Assembly: GCA_026129745.1 (NCBI GenBank)
Contig: JAHCHL010000002.1
Location: forward strand, 1 to 64,000
DNA: 64,000 nt
Reading direction: 5' to 3'
Origin: Fimbriimonadales bacterium
Lineage (GTDB): Bacteria > Armatimonadota > Fimbriimonadia > Fimbriimonadales > ATM1
Shown: one piece after another, positions 1 to 7,623 of the stretch
Numbering within the stretch: position 1 is the stretch's first letter
How the letters are laid out: each line of letters begins with the position of its first letter
Position numbers and translations under genes: made by a program
The notes under the pieces: generated by a model
Databases searched by the model: none
What the model was told of the DNA's origin: nothing
The model's input: the letters and a program-made list of their open reading frames with translations, nothing else

Positions 1-64
1 TCGGTTCTTAAATTATTTAGCGAATTCTGGGTACGCTCGTTTTCAGTCTTAGGAGGCTACAAAG

Positions 65-1993
65 ATGAACATCTTGATGGCGGCGCTTTCGATTTTGGCC
101 GTGCTGCCTGCGACTGTAAACTCGCGAGAAGAGTTAGTTTCGCGGGTTGATGGAGGCCAAACGTTGCGAATGGTCGTGCAATCTGGGAGGAGCCAAATCG
201 TGGATGCAACTTGGTCGCCGGACGGCAGACACGTCGTTACAGCTGAAGGCTACAGCCCGCCCCGTGTGTGGGAAGCATCAACAGGCGCTCAACTACTTAG
301 GGTGGTCGGGTTCGCGGATGAAGCTGGGTACGCGTCGCATGTAAGGTACAGCCCAGGTGGCCAGTGGATTGTTGCGACAATTGAGAATGAGGATGGCCCA
401 GACTTCACCGTCAAAATGTGGAGCGCCTTTCGCGGCGAGCAACTGCAACTCTATGAGGACGGTAAGGGTCCGCTTTCAGCTTCTTTCTCGCCTGGGGACT
501 CCAGAGTAGTGACTGCCGCATTGGACGAGCGACCCAGGGTATGGGATCTGAAAACCAAAAAGGAAGTTCTGCGGCTCGTCGGGAACACGGCCGATGCAAA
601 TCCGTCGTTTGCAGTCTACTCCCCGGACGGAAGTCGAATACTGACGGGGTCAGAAAGTGGCCATGCGGAAATCTGGGACGCTCGGACAGGCCAACGGCTT
701 CAGAAAGTCGCCTTGGAAGACGATATTGTTACTGGAGCCTGCTACTCAAAGGATGGGTCAAAGGCCGCGATTGAGTTCGGTGCAAGCGAAAGTGTCGTCA
801 TCATTGATGCGACAACCGGAAAGAAGCTGCATCAACTTATGGTAGATGATGGAGCCGAGCGAACATGGCAAGGATCGTTTCATCCGTCGGACAAGCTGTT
901 TCTTACCTTGTGTTCCGATCAGTCAATACGTCTTTGGAGCACCGAGACTGGTCGAGAACTGCATCGCCTGGGCTTCGCAGGGGACGTGACGGCCGCACAA
1001 TTCTCACCGGCTGGAGACCGTATCGTCGCGGTAGCGAATGGATCGGTGTTCGTCTGGGACTATATTGCTGCTAATCCCCCGCATCAATTTTCAGTACCTG
1101 CAGATGTTTACACCGCTACTTTTTCTCCAGATGGTGGCAAGATACTGGTCTCATGCGAGGACGAGACAGCGCGAGTCTTCGACGCGAACACAAGGCAGGA
1201 GCTGGCAAGGTACGAAGGACATTCGTTTCAAGTCTCGTCGGCGACGTTCTCGCGGCAATGCGACCGCCTATTGACAACGTCGTGGCATCTACCGCGGGAG
1301 CCCATTTCCGCCCTTCAGCCGAACCAAGTTGGCGAACTCGGCGGACTTGGGCACATTTGGGATTTAGCTCAGGCACGAGAGGTGATCCGCCTAGTTGGCC
1401 ACGAGGGTCCCATAACATCCGGCGAGTTCTCTCCGGATGGGCAGCTGGTCGTAACCTGTGGGTGGGAGGGTTCGACAAGACTTTGGGACGCCAGATCTGG
1501 TCGCGAAGTCCGAAAACTGATCGAGTTCGACCGAACATATTCGTCAAGCTTTTCATCGAACAGTCGATTGATGGTTACTGCGCAATCGACTAACTCGAAC
1601 CTATGGGACACAAGCTCGCAAAGCGCGCTTCGGTCGTTTCCGGACGATCTGGGGATGAATGCTTCGGCGATTCTTGCCCCAGATGGACGGTCGCTACTCA
1701 TAATCTACGGCGACGGGTCATCGAAGATGTATGACACTCAATCCGGTCGTGTTCTCTTTGGCATTGATGGACTGTCTGACGAAGAAAACGCAACCTGTGC
1801 TTCTTTTGAGCCCAATGGTCGCACGATCGCGATTGGGACAAGTAGCGGTCGAGTACGTATGATTACGGCGGGTACCGGAAGTCAGGTCTCGGTGCTGCAG
1901 CCTCATTCAACGGCAGTTAGAGCTATTGCGTTTACGCGTGAGGGTAAGCGCTTGGTCACAGTCACGGCTGCAGAGGTAGTAGTTTGGGATTAG
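65..1993 (+). CDS. WD40-repeat protein, 5' part of a frameshifted WD40-caspase
   Basis: The product is 642 residues with a short signal peptide (hydrophobic residues 2-18) followed by WD40 blades across the whole length, recognised by repeated 'SPDG' turns and blade ends such as VWD, LWS and IWD. WD40 propellers are protein-interaction platforms. The start ATG has a strong AGGAGG ribosome site 8 bases upstream. The ORF stops inside a blade, right after VVVWD, and the missing blade end plus a caspase domain continue in another frame in the ORF at 2019. The intact paralogue at 11601 has both parts in one ORF and begins similarly (the stretch LRMVVQSG is shared). I infer a single ancestral WD40-caspase gene cut by a +1 frameshift near 1991. 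Whether this is a real mutation, programmed frameshifting or a sequence error cannot be told here. Confidence 0.8.
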   Translation: MNILMAALSILAVLPATVNSREELVSRVDGGQTLRMVVQSGRSQIVDATWSPDGRHVVTAEGYSPPRVWEASTGAQLLRVVGFADEAGYASHVRYSPGGQWIVATIENEDGPDFTVKMWSAFRGEQLQLYEDGKGPLSASFSPGDSRVVTAALDERPRVWDLKTKKEVLRLVGNTADANPSFAVYSPDGSRILTGSESGHAEIWDARTGQRLQKVALEDDIVTGACYSKDGSKAAIEFGASESVVIIDATTGKKLHQLMVDDGAERTWQGSFHPSDKLFLTLCSDQSIRLWSTETGRELHRLGFAGDVTAAQFSPAGDRIVAVANGSVFVWDYIAANPPHQFSVPADVYTATFSPDGGKILVSCEDETARVFDANTRQELARYEGHSFQVSSATFSRQCDRLLTTSWHLPREPISALQPNQVGELGGLGHIWDLAQAREVIRLVGHEGPITSGEFSPDGQLVVTCGWEGSTRLWDARSGREVRKLIEFDRTYSSSFSSNSRLMVTAQSTNSNLWDTSSQSALRSFPDDLGMNASAILAPDGRSLLIIYGDGSSKMYDTQSGRVLFGIDGLSDEENATCASFEPNGRTIAIGTSSGRVRMITAGTGSQVSVLQPHSTAVRAIAFTREGKRLVTVTAAEVVVWD

Positions 1994-2018
1994 ACATCCG
2001 GGAGCACTCGTTGCTTCA

Positions 2019-3854
2019 GTGTCAGAGAACGGCAAATGGATTTCCACAGTGACGTTAAGCGGAGATGCCACGATTTGGGAGGTAGACACAGGCACAGAAC
2101 TTTGTACACTTATCTCGTTCATCGACGGCGGGTGGGCAGTGGTGGACCCTGAGGGACGGTACGACGTAAGCAGTCCCGATGTCAAAGGCGTTCATTGGGT
2201 CATGGACATGACTCCCATTGCGCTCGACGAATTCAAAGACAAGTATTACGATCCCGGACTGCTCGCAAAGAAACTCGGATTCAGCAACGAACAACCGAGA
2301 ACGGTACCTCCGCTTTCAGAAATCAAACTTCCACCTAAATCCACGATAACCGTAAGCGAGGATGGCACTTCAGCACAAGTGCTCATCGAAAGTAGAGGGG
2401 GGGGCGGAATTGGAACTTACGAAGTCCTTCTCAACGGTGCGATCATTCAAGAAGGCGCGGCGCCTCCAGGAGCCGAAACCCACCGATTCACCTTGGACCT
2501 TCGGCCGCACGCCAGTCGGCTTCTTCCCAAAGAGATGTTGGACGCGGGAAAGGAGAACACATTGGAAGTTTTCGCGACCAACGAGGCGAGATCTCTAAAG
2601 AAAGGTGAACCGGCTGGCTTGCCCCCTTCCGAGACGCCCATTCAACCGCCGAGCCTATTCATCCTCACTGCTGGAGTGTCGGACTATCAAGGAACGTCGC
2701 AAGACCTTTTGTTCGCCGCGAAAGACGCGATCGATTTTGGAAAGGCGATGCAATATGTTGGCGGCAAGTTGATTCCGGAAGACAGAGTTCACGTCACCAT
2801 CCTCGCTTCGGACAAAGAGGCGAACGGGCACGAAGGCGCGACGAAAGCGAACATCGAGAAAGCGCTGAAAGAGATTGCCGCAAAAGCGACGGTATCCGAC
2901 ACCGTGATCGTTTACCTTTCGGGCCACGGCAGGTCGCCTTTAGGCGGTGATGCAGACTACTTTTTCCTCACTGCTGATGCAGGAACAATAGACTTGGAGG
3001 CGGCCGAATCGCGACGCGTAGCGACGTTGTCGGGGCTCGAGATCGCGCAGCGTCTCAACGCGATCGCAGCGAATCGCAAGGTGCTGATTCTCGACACTTG
3101 CGCTTCGGGTGCGGTTGCCGACGACCTGACTAAGCGACGGCAAGTGAGCAGCGACGTGAGAAGGGCGTGGGAGAGGATGCAGGATCGGTCAGGCGTTTAC
3201 ATTCTCGCAGGATCATCCGCCGACAACGTCAGCTATGAGGCATCGAACTTTTCTCAGGGACTGCTGACGTATAGTTTGCTCGAGCCATTGAACAAAGTTG
3301 ATCCCGCGATTCTGGAGGGCGCAGAAGATGGATCGCTTTACATCGGTATCGTGCGGTGGTTCGAAAGCACGGAGCGAAGAGTCGGCGAGCTTGTTAGAGA
3401 GTTGCAGCTCGGCGGCATTCAACAGCCAGAGTTCAAAACCAGATCTCGCTCGCGGAGCTTTCCTGTGGGTCGATTGGAGAAGAGCGACGTCGGCCGAATC
3501 CCAATCGAGCAGCCAAAGCCGATCATTTTGCTTCGTGAGTTTGAAGATGAGAACCGTGAGGATCGGATCGGGTTGACGCAGGCGTTGGACTCCGCATTGC
3601 GAGGGTTCTCAGCCAGAGGAGGATCGGTCGCCTATTGGCCGTCGGTCCGAGAGCATCCGTCAGCATTGGGGCTTGTCGGGAGCTACCGAGCTGCGGAGGA
3701 CAGGGTCTTCGTGGAAGCGATTTTGCAACGGTTCGAGTTGGCGGATGGCCGGATCGAGCGGAGGACAGTGGCTCGGTTTGCGATCGAGGGGACTCGTGGA
3801 GAGTTGGAGGACCTGGCGAAGCGGATCGTGGAAGAGGCCAGGAGAAGGTCATGA
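2019..3854 (+). CDS. caspase-family (C14) peptidase, 3' part of the frameshifted WD40-caspase
   Basis: This ORF of 611 residues opens with the end of a WD40 blade (TIWEV), then a linker domain closely matching the paralogue at 11601 (shared stretches WAVVDPEGRYDVSS and KDKYYDPGLLAKKLG), then a caspase p20-like domain at about residues 210-400. The predicted dyad is His303 in LSGHG and Cys361 in DTCASG. A C-terminal domain of about 110 residues starting at PIILLREF has the strand-helix pattern of TolB/FlgO-like domains (weak inference). The GTG at 2019 has only a poor Shine-Dalgarno site, and open frame extends upstream to 1983, so expression probably depends on the upstream ORF. No signal peptide is present on this half alone. 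Confidence 0.8.
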   Translation: MSENGKWISTVTLSGDATIWEVDTGTELCTLISFIDGGWAVVDPEGRYDVSSPDVKGVHWVMDMTPIALDEFKDKYYDPGLLAKKLGFSNEQPRTVPPLSEIKLPPKSTITVSEDGTSAQVLIESRGGGGIGTYEVLLNGAIIQEGAAPPGAETHRFTLDLRPHASRLLPKEMLDAGKENTLEVFATNEARSLKKGEPAGLPPSETPIQPPSLFILTAGVSDYQGTSQDLLFAAKDAIDFGKAMQYVGGKLIPEDRVHVTILASDKEANGHEGATKANIEKALKEIAAKATVSDTVIVYLSGHGRSPLGGDADYFFLTADAGTIDLEAAESRRVATLSGLEIAQRLNAIAANRKVLILDTCASGAVADDLTKRRQVSSDVRRAWERMQDRSGVYILAGSSADNVSYEASNFSQGLLTYSLLEPLNKVDPAILEGAEDGSLYIGIVRWFESTERRVGELVRELQLGGIQQPEFKTRSRSRSFPVGRLEKSDVGRIPIEQPKPIILLREFEDENREDRIGLTQALDSALRGFSARGGSVAYWPSVREHPSALGLVGSYRAAEDRVFVEAILQRFELADGRIERRTVARFAIEGTRGELEDLAKRIVEEARRRS

Positions 3855-3979
3855 GGTTAGCGACCTTTTGTCGGAGGATGCTCGGCGACTCTCGTCGAAA
3901 CGGTAAGGGTCGATGCACGTCCGAAGGAGTAACCTGCGCTCGGATGGCGTAGCTGGGGCGGGATTTCGACAAACGAACA

Positions 3980-4900
3980 TTGGAGGTAATCATGAAGTTC
4001 ATCCATAGGATCGGAATTGCCGTCATCGCGGTTCTGATCGTTTCCGCCAGTCAAGCCGCTACTTATGCGGTTTGTATTGGGATTAACAAGTACGCAACCC
4101 CGAAAGATGCAAATGGAAAAGACATGCTCGATGAGAATGGCAAACCCATTGATCTTTCGCTTGTGGGCGCGGTAAACGACGCGCGTGAAATTCGGAACTT
4201 GCTTGTTGGCAAATTTTCGGTTCCGTCAGCTAACACAAAGCTACTTCTCGACGCGCAAGCGAATGGACAAGAGTTCGTCAAGGCGATGAGAGAGTTGATA
4301 GGAAAGATGGTTCCTGGCGATACGCTTGTGTTCTCATTCTCCGGACATGGGATACAGACCGATGCGCCGAGCAAGGCTTCTGGGAAGATGGAATTCATCG
4401 TTCTTTCCGACCTTGGGATTGTTGCCGACGACTTCTTCCGTGAGCTTTCCGTTGCACTTGTCGAGAATGGAATGAACGGTGTGTTCATTTTCGACTCATG
4501 TCACGCTGGTGGCATGTCCATGGGAACACCGAGTGTCAAGAGTGCGCGAGCTAAGAGCATCACTGGACGGCATGTGCCAAAGGCTTCTGACGTCGTTGGT
4601 ACTTCGCCGATCGCAATTGGCACCCCGCGCGTCACTCCGAGACAAGCTCGAGGAGAAGTGCTATTTGTCTTCTCAAGTACTGCCGATGAGCTCTCAATTG
4701 ACGCTGAGTATCTTGATGGATCGAAACACGGGGCATTCACCTTTGAGTTGCTCATCGCGCTAAACAGGAATGCCAACCAACGAATGGACTCTGTGATTCA
4801 AGCAATCCGGGCAGCACTTCGAGAAAGCAAGTTATCGCAAACGCCGAATCTCCTTGGAACACCGAAGTCTAGAGAGAGTGATCCACTTGTAAAGAGGTGA
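3980..4900 (+). CDS. secreted caspase-family (C14) peptidase
   Basis: A 306-residue protein with a clear signal peptide (basic MKFIHR followed by a hydrophobic run to about residue 22, cleavage near SQA-AT). The remainder is a single caspase-like domain: first strand YAVCIGINKY, His123 in FSGHG and Cys174 in FDSCHAGG. Small stand-alone caspase-fold peptidases of this type are common in bacteria and normally cut after basic residues (family knowledge). The start is fixed by GGAGGT seven bases upstream. The gene lies 125 bp after the split WD40-caspase and converges with the minus-strand caspase at 4942; a perfect 12-bp hairpin separates their stops. Export would place this protease in the periplasm or outside. 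Confidence 0.88.
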   Translation: MEVIMKFIHRIGIAVIAVLIVSASQAATYAVCIGINKYATPKDANGKDMLDENGKPIDLSLVGAVNDAREIRNLLVGKFSVPSANTKLLLDAQANGQEFVKAMRELIGKMVPGDTLVFSFSGHGIQTDAPSKASGKMEFIVLSDLGIVADDFFRELSVALVENGMNGVFIFDSCHAGGMSMGTPSVKSARAKSITGRHVPKASDVVGTSPIAIGTPRVTPRQARGEVLFVFSSTADELSIDAEYLDGSKHGAFTFELLIALNRNANQRMDSVIQAIRAALRESKLSQTPNLLGTPKSRESDPLVKR

Positions 4901-4908
4901 AGCCAGTC

Positions 4909-4939
4909 GGCTGCCGTCGAAATCGTCTCGACGGCAGCC
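4909..4939. terminator. bidirectional hairpin between convergent caspase genes
   Basis: Bases 4909-4920 and 4928-4939 form a perfect 12-bp inverted repeat with a 7-base loop. It starts 9 bases after the stop of the plus-strand caspase and 3 bases past the stop of the minus-strand caspase. There is no strong U tract on either side, so termination is inferred mainly from position and stem strength. Confidence 0.7.
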
Positions 4940-4941
4940 AT

Positions 4942-7002
4942 CTAACCGTTTATTACGCGCATCCGAATTTCAGCCTGGGCCCAGTCAGACACACCGTAAG
5001 AATTGCGGGCACCCAGTTGTCGATCTTTATTGAACGCCTCAAACAATGTACCGAGGCTCGTCGATCCGCTTCGAGCGCCAGCGGCCTGATTGAAATCTAC
5101 CAATCCGGAGAAGTTTTCCGGCGCTGTGGTTGCAATGAACTTGATAACCCACACCGCGTCGTCAACTGCAGATTGGCTTGTCCTGTGCACTTGAATATCA
5201 TTTAGTGCTTGTGGGTTTGCTTCATTCGCACTAATGGCGTTACCCAGCTTGCCAATGTATCGCCAAGTTCCATCGACGGGAATCGCGTATTGACGCGCGG
5301 CCGTCCATACGGGATTCGGCCAAAACTGTCCCGGAGTCCCATCGGGTCTCACGAACAAGCCTGTTACGTACACATTCTCAACTCTGCTGCTAGTTGTGGT
5401 TGGCGACAATCGTATTCGGTAGGTGTAGTATTCACTACCTGCTTTGACTGCGCCAAGTGCTGTCATGTCGCCAAGGATCTCAATGCAGGCTTCGTTAGCG
5501 TCCACTCTAACCTTCACGACTTCGACATCGACACTGAAAGTGGGTTGGCCTTCTCTGCTTAGGAGCAAGAGTGCTTTTCCAAGGGCAAGCTTTCTTAGTG
5601 TCTTCGGCACGTCGTCCAGTGGCACGCCAGAGTGCAGTCTCCTCGCAAGTCCATCAAGGAAGTCGTAACCACTCGGAGTCTGCTTGACTTCTATGTCATA
5701 GCCATTGGCGTTTGCGGTCTCGGCCAAGTACGGCGATTTTGCAATTGCCTCACGCAAAAGCGCCTTTGCGGATTCGGAAATTGCGTTATCAAGTCGAACT
5801 TGAAGCTTGACTTCGCCAAGCGCTTCGATAACAATCGCTTTTGCTGATTCCAAAAACGGCCGATCAGGCTGCTTGTCACCAACAAACTCTAGGGTCGACC
5901 TCGCGGAGGAGGTGCTGGTCACTTTCGCCCGAAACGCTGGCGGTCCTGAGAATCTCTCTTCAGTCGACGGATACAAACCAATTACGTATCCCTTCCGAAT
6001 GCCGAGAACCTCACCGGCCAATAACAGCGTTTGATTTGTTCTCGCATCGATACCCAAACCAAATGTGGTCGGGATTGGAACGTAGTTTCCGCCAAAGACG
6101 ACCCGGCCCTTGTCTCCGGTCAACATCGGTCTTTGTAGTGGCCGAGACTCAAGTGGGTTAGAGCTCATATGGAACGCGACTCGCCTTATCAAGTCATCGT
6201 AGGAACGATTCTCTTGTTCAAATGCCTTGATCAAGGCTGTTGTGAAGACACCGCCATCTTTAACTTGATAAGCTTCTGTCGCCGCATCCGTAGCGAGCAA
6301 GCCTACATGCCCACGCCGCCTCGACTGTCCTGCCATCGAACTGCCTGATTCCTGCGCAAGCGCAAACAACTGTCCTGAGGAAACCGGTGAGCCTTCTATC
6401 GAAAGACCTTTTGAGATCGCATCGCCCCGCACCATGCCCCCAGCATGACAACTGTCAACAATGACAGTAACGTTCTCGCATCCTTTTGCACTTAGTTCAT
6501 CCAGCAACTCGTTGAGTTCTCTGTCTGTAAGCAATGTAGAGGTGCGTAGCTGCATTAACTTCTTTCCCGATGCTGGGTCATCTACGAGATTGATTCGAGA
6601 GTCGCTCATCAAAAACGCCTCACCCTTTAGGCCCGTCGAGAGGTCTGGGTAACGAGTTCCATGACCCGAAAAGTAGAAAATGATCACATCGTCTTTCGCG
6701 GCTTCATCAATGAGGAACCGGCGGAACTCGTTTACAATCAGCTCTTTCTTAACTTGATCTGGCCCGACGAGCGTCCTAATCGAAGATTCTGGAACATTGA
6801 ATCGGACTCTTAGCATTTCAGTAAAACGCGTTACGTCGTAGTCTCCGATCAATGGGTTTGCGCCCCCATAATGGTCTTCTTCCGAAGTAAGAGATTTTGT
6901 GTAACCAACAGTAAGAACTCTGTAAGTTGGAGCGCACAAGCTTGGACCGGCAAAGAACACTATTGCCGGAACCAACCACAGCCTAAGCATTCGCTTCCCC
7001 AT
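4942..7002 (-). CDS. secreted caspase-family peptidase with long C-terminal region
   Basis: A 686-residue protein with a signal peptide (KRMLRLWLVPAIVFF, cleavage near residue 23). The caspase domain covers about residues 25-300, with His114 in FSGHG and Cys185 in VDSCHAGG. The following ~380 residues include a likely DUF4384-type region (a stretch around VYVTGLFVRPDG and a late VWVIKFIAT strand), a domain often attached to bacterial caspases and thought to be a beta-rich extracytoplasmic module. The DUF4384 call is an inference from pattern. A GAGGTG site precedes the ATG. It is the only gene of the peptidase cluster on the minus strand and is divergent from the gene at 7175, sharing a 172-bp promoter region. 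Confidence 0.85.
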   Translation of the reverse strand: MGKRMLRLWLVPAIVFFAGPSLCAPTYRVLTVGYTKSLTSEEDHYGGANPLIGDYDVTRFTEMLRVRFNVPESSIRTLVGPDQVKKELIVNEFRRFLIDEAAKDDVIIFYFSGHGTRYPDLSTGLKGEAFLMSDSRINLVDDPASGKKLMQLRTSTLLTDRELNELLDELSAKGCENVTVIVDSCHAGGMVRGDAISKGLSIEGSPVSSGQLFALAQESGSSMAGQSRRRGHVGLLATDAATEAYQVKDGGVFTTALIKAFEQENRSYDDLIRRVAFHMSSNPLESRPLQRPMLTGDKGRVVFGGNYVPIPTTFGLGIDARTNQTLLLAGEVLGIRKGYVIGLYPSTEERFSGPPAFRAKVTSTSSARSTLEFVGDKQPDRPFLESAKAIVIEALGEVKLQVRLDNAISESAKALLREAIAKSPYLAETANANGYDIEVKQTPSGYDFLDGLARRLHSGVPLDDVPKTLRKLALGKALLLLSREGQPTFSVDVEVVKVRVDANEACIEILGDMTALGAVKAGSEYYTYRIRLSPTTTSSRVENVYVTGLFVRPDGTPGQFWPNPVWTAARQYAIPVDGTWRYIGKLGNAISANEANPQALNDIQVHRTSQSAVDDAVWVIKFIATTAPENFSGLVDFNQAAGARSGSTSLGTLFEAFNKDRQLGARNSYGVSDWAQAEIRMRVING

Positions 7003-7127
7003 TCAAATCACCTCATTCTTGCAAGATCGCCAAGTCCAGCGACCCCTCATTGTACATCCGACGCTCAGCCCCTTTGCTGATTTCTCGTTTTTCTTAGGGC
7101 CACACTCGGATCTCGAGTTTGTCCGAC

Positions 7128-7174
7128 TCTTCTCCATTCAGACGCGGCAAGAAGCCGCGCAAACAAGGAGAAGA
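7128..7174 (+). promoter_or_regulatory. RBS-sequestering leader hairpin, copy 1
   Basis: TCTTCTCC at 7128-7135 is the exact complement of GGAGAAGA at 7167-7174, which contains the Shine-Dalgarno sequence of the gene starting at 7175. Inside lies a second hairpin, CGCGGC at 7143-7148 with GCCGCG at 7154-7159. If the outer stem forms, the ribosome site is hidden. A second copy with similar sequence and pairing lies at 15271-15316 before an unrelated gene, which argues for a conserved leader RNA. Confidence 0.6.
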
Positions 7175-7525
7175 ATGATGAACAAAATGAAGAAGATCGT
7201 TGGAATCGCCCTCGCGCTGACGCTGACCGCGTTCGCCCTCGCCCAGACCGCTTGGACCATTCGTGGAGGACTCGCTCCGCAGACCTTCCACTATTACGAT
7301 GTCTGGCTTGGAGCCGGCATGCACGAAGTGGATGTCTTAGGCCAGGGCTTCGGAGACCTCGACATTTACGTCTATGACAATCGCGGAAGGCTCATCGTCA
7401 AGGACGACATGCTCGACAACGAGCCGTACGTTCGGTTCTACTTGCCGAGCGGGCAGACGATGAGAGTCGTTGTCGAGAACGCGAGTTGGAACTACGCCGC
7501 CTCTTACACCGGCATCATACGGTAA
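7175..7525 (+). CDS. small exported PPC-like (pre-peptidase C-terminal) domain protein
   Basis: The product is 116 residues from the tandem ATG ATG at 7175/7178, chosen because AAGGAG lies 5 bases upstream and the product then begins with a typical signal peptide (MNKMKKIVGIALALTLTAFALAQ). The mature ~90 residues form a beta-rich unit with the patterns GDLDIYVYD and RVVVENAS, which match PPC domains usually found on the C-terminus of secreted proteases. Here it stands alone next to caspase genes. It may be a chaperone or binding partner of the neighbouring secreted proteases (inference). A strong hairpin follows at 7540. Confidence 0.7.
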   Translation: MMNKMKKIVGIALALTLTAFALAQTAWTIRGGLAPQTFHYYDVWLGAGMHEVDVLGQGFGDLDIYVYDNRGRLIVKDDMLDNEPYVRFYLPSGQTMRVVVENASWNYAASYTGIIR

Positions 7526-7539
7526 GGAGGGATCCAACA

Positions 7540-7567
7540 GGCCCGGGCTTCCTTGGTGGCCCGGGCC
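7540..7567 (+). terminator. hairpin downstream of the PPC-like gene
   Basis: GGCCCGGGC at 7540-7548 pairs perfectly with GCCCGGGCC at 7559-7567 across a 10-base loop, 14 bases after the stop codon. No U tract follows. It may be a transcription terminator or a processing/stability hairpin between 7525 and the next gene at 7624. Confidence 0.6.
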
Positions 7568-7623
7568 ATTGCCGCATTTGGCAGAAGGAGAAACTCATTC
7601 GACTGTCAAAAGTAACGACTTGT

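Noticed and set aside
1116-1593. Long antisense and alternate-frame ORFs inside the WD40 gene
   Set aside because: They overlap a well-supported WD40 frame, have no recognisable domain, no ribosome site, and arise from codon bias in the coding frame.
3523-4054. Minus-strand ORFs across the end of the caspase gene and the gap to 3980
   Set aside because: Arg/Pro/Ser-rich translations without domains, opposite to a clear coding frame; the 125-bp gap only holds the ribosome site of the 3980 gene.
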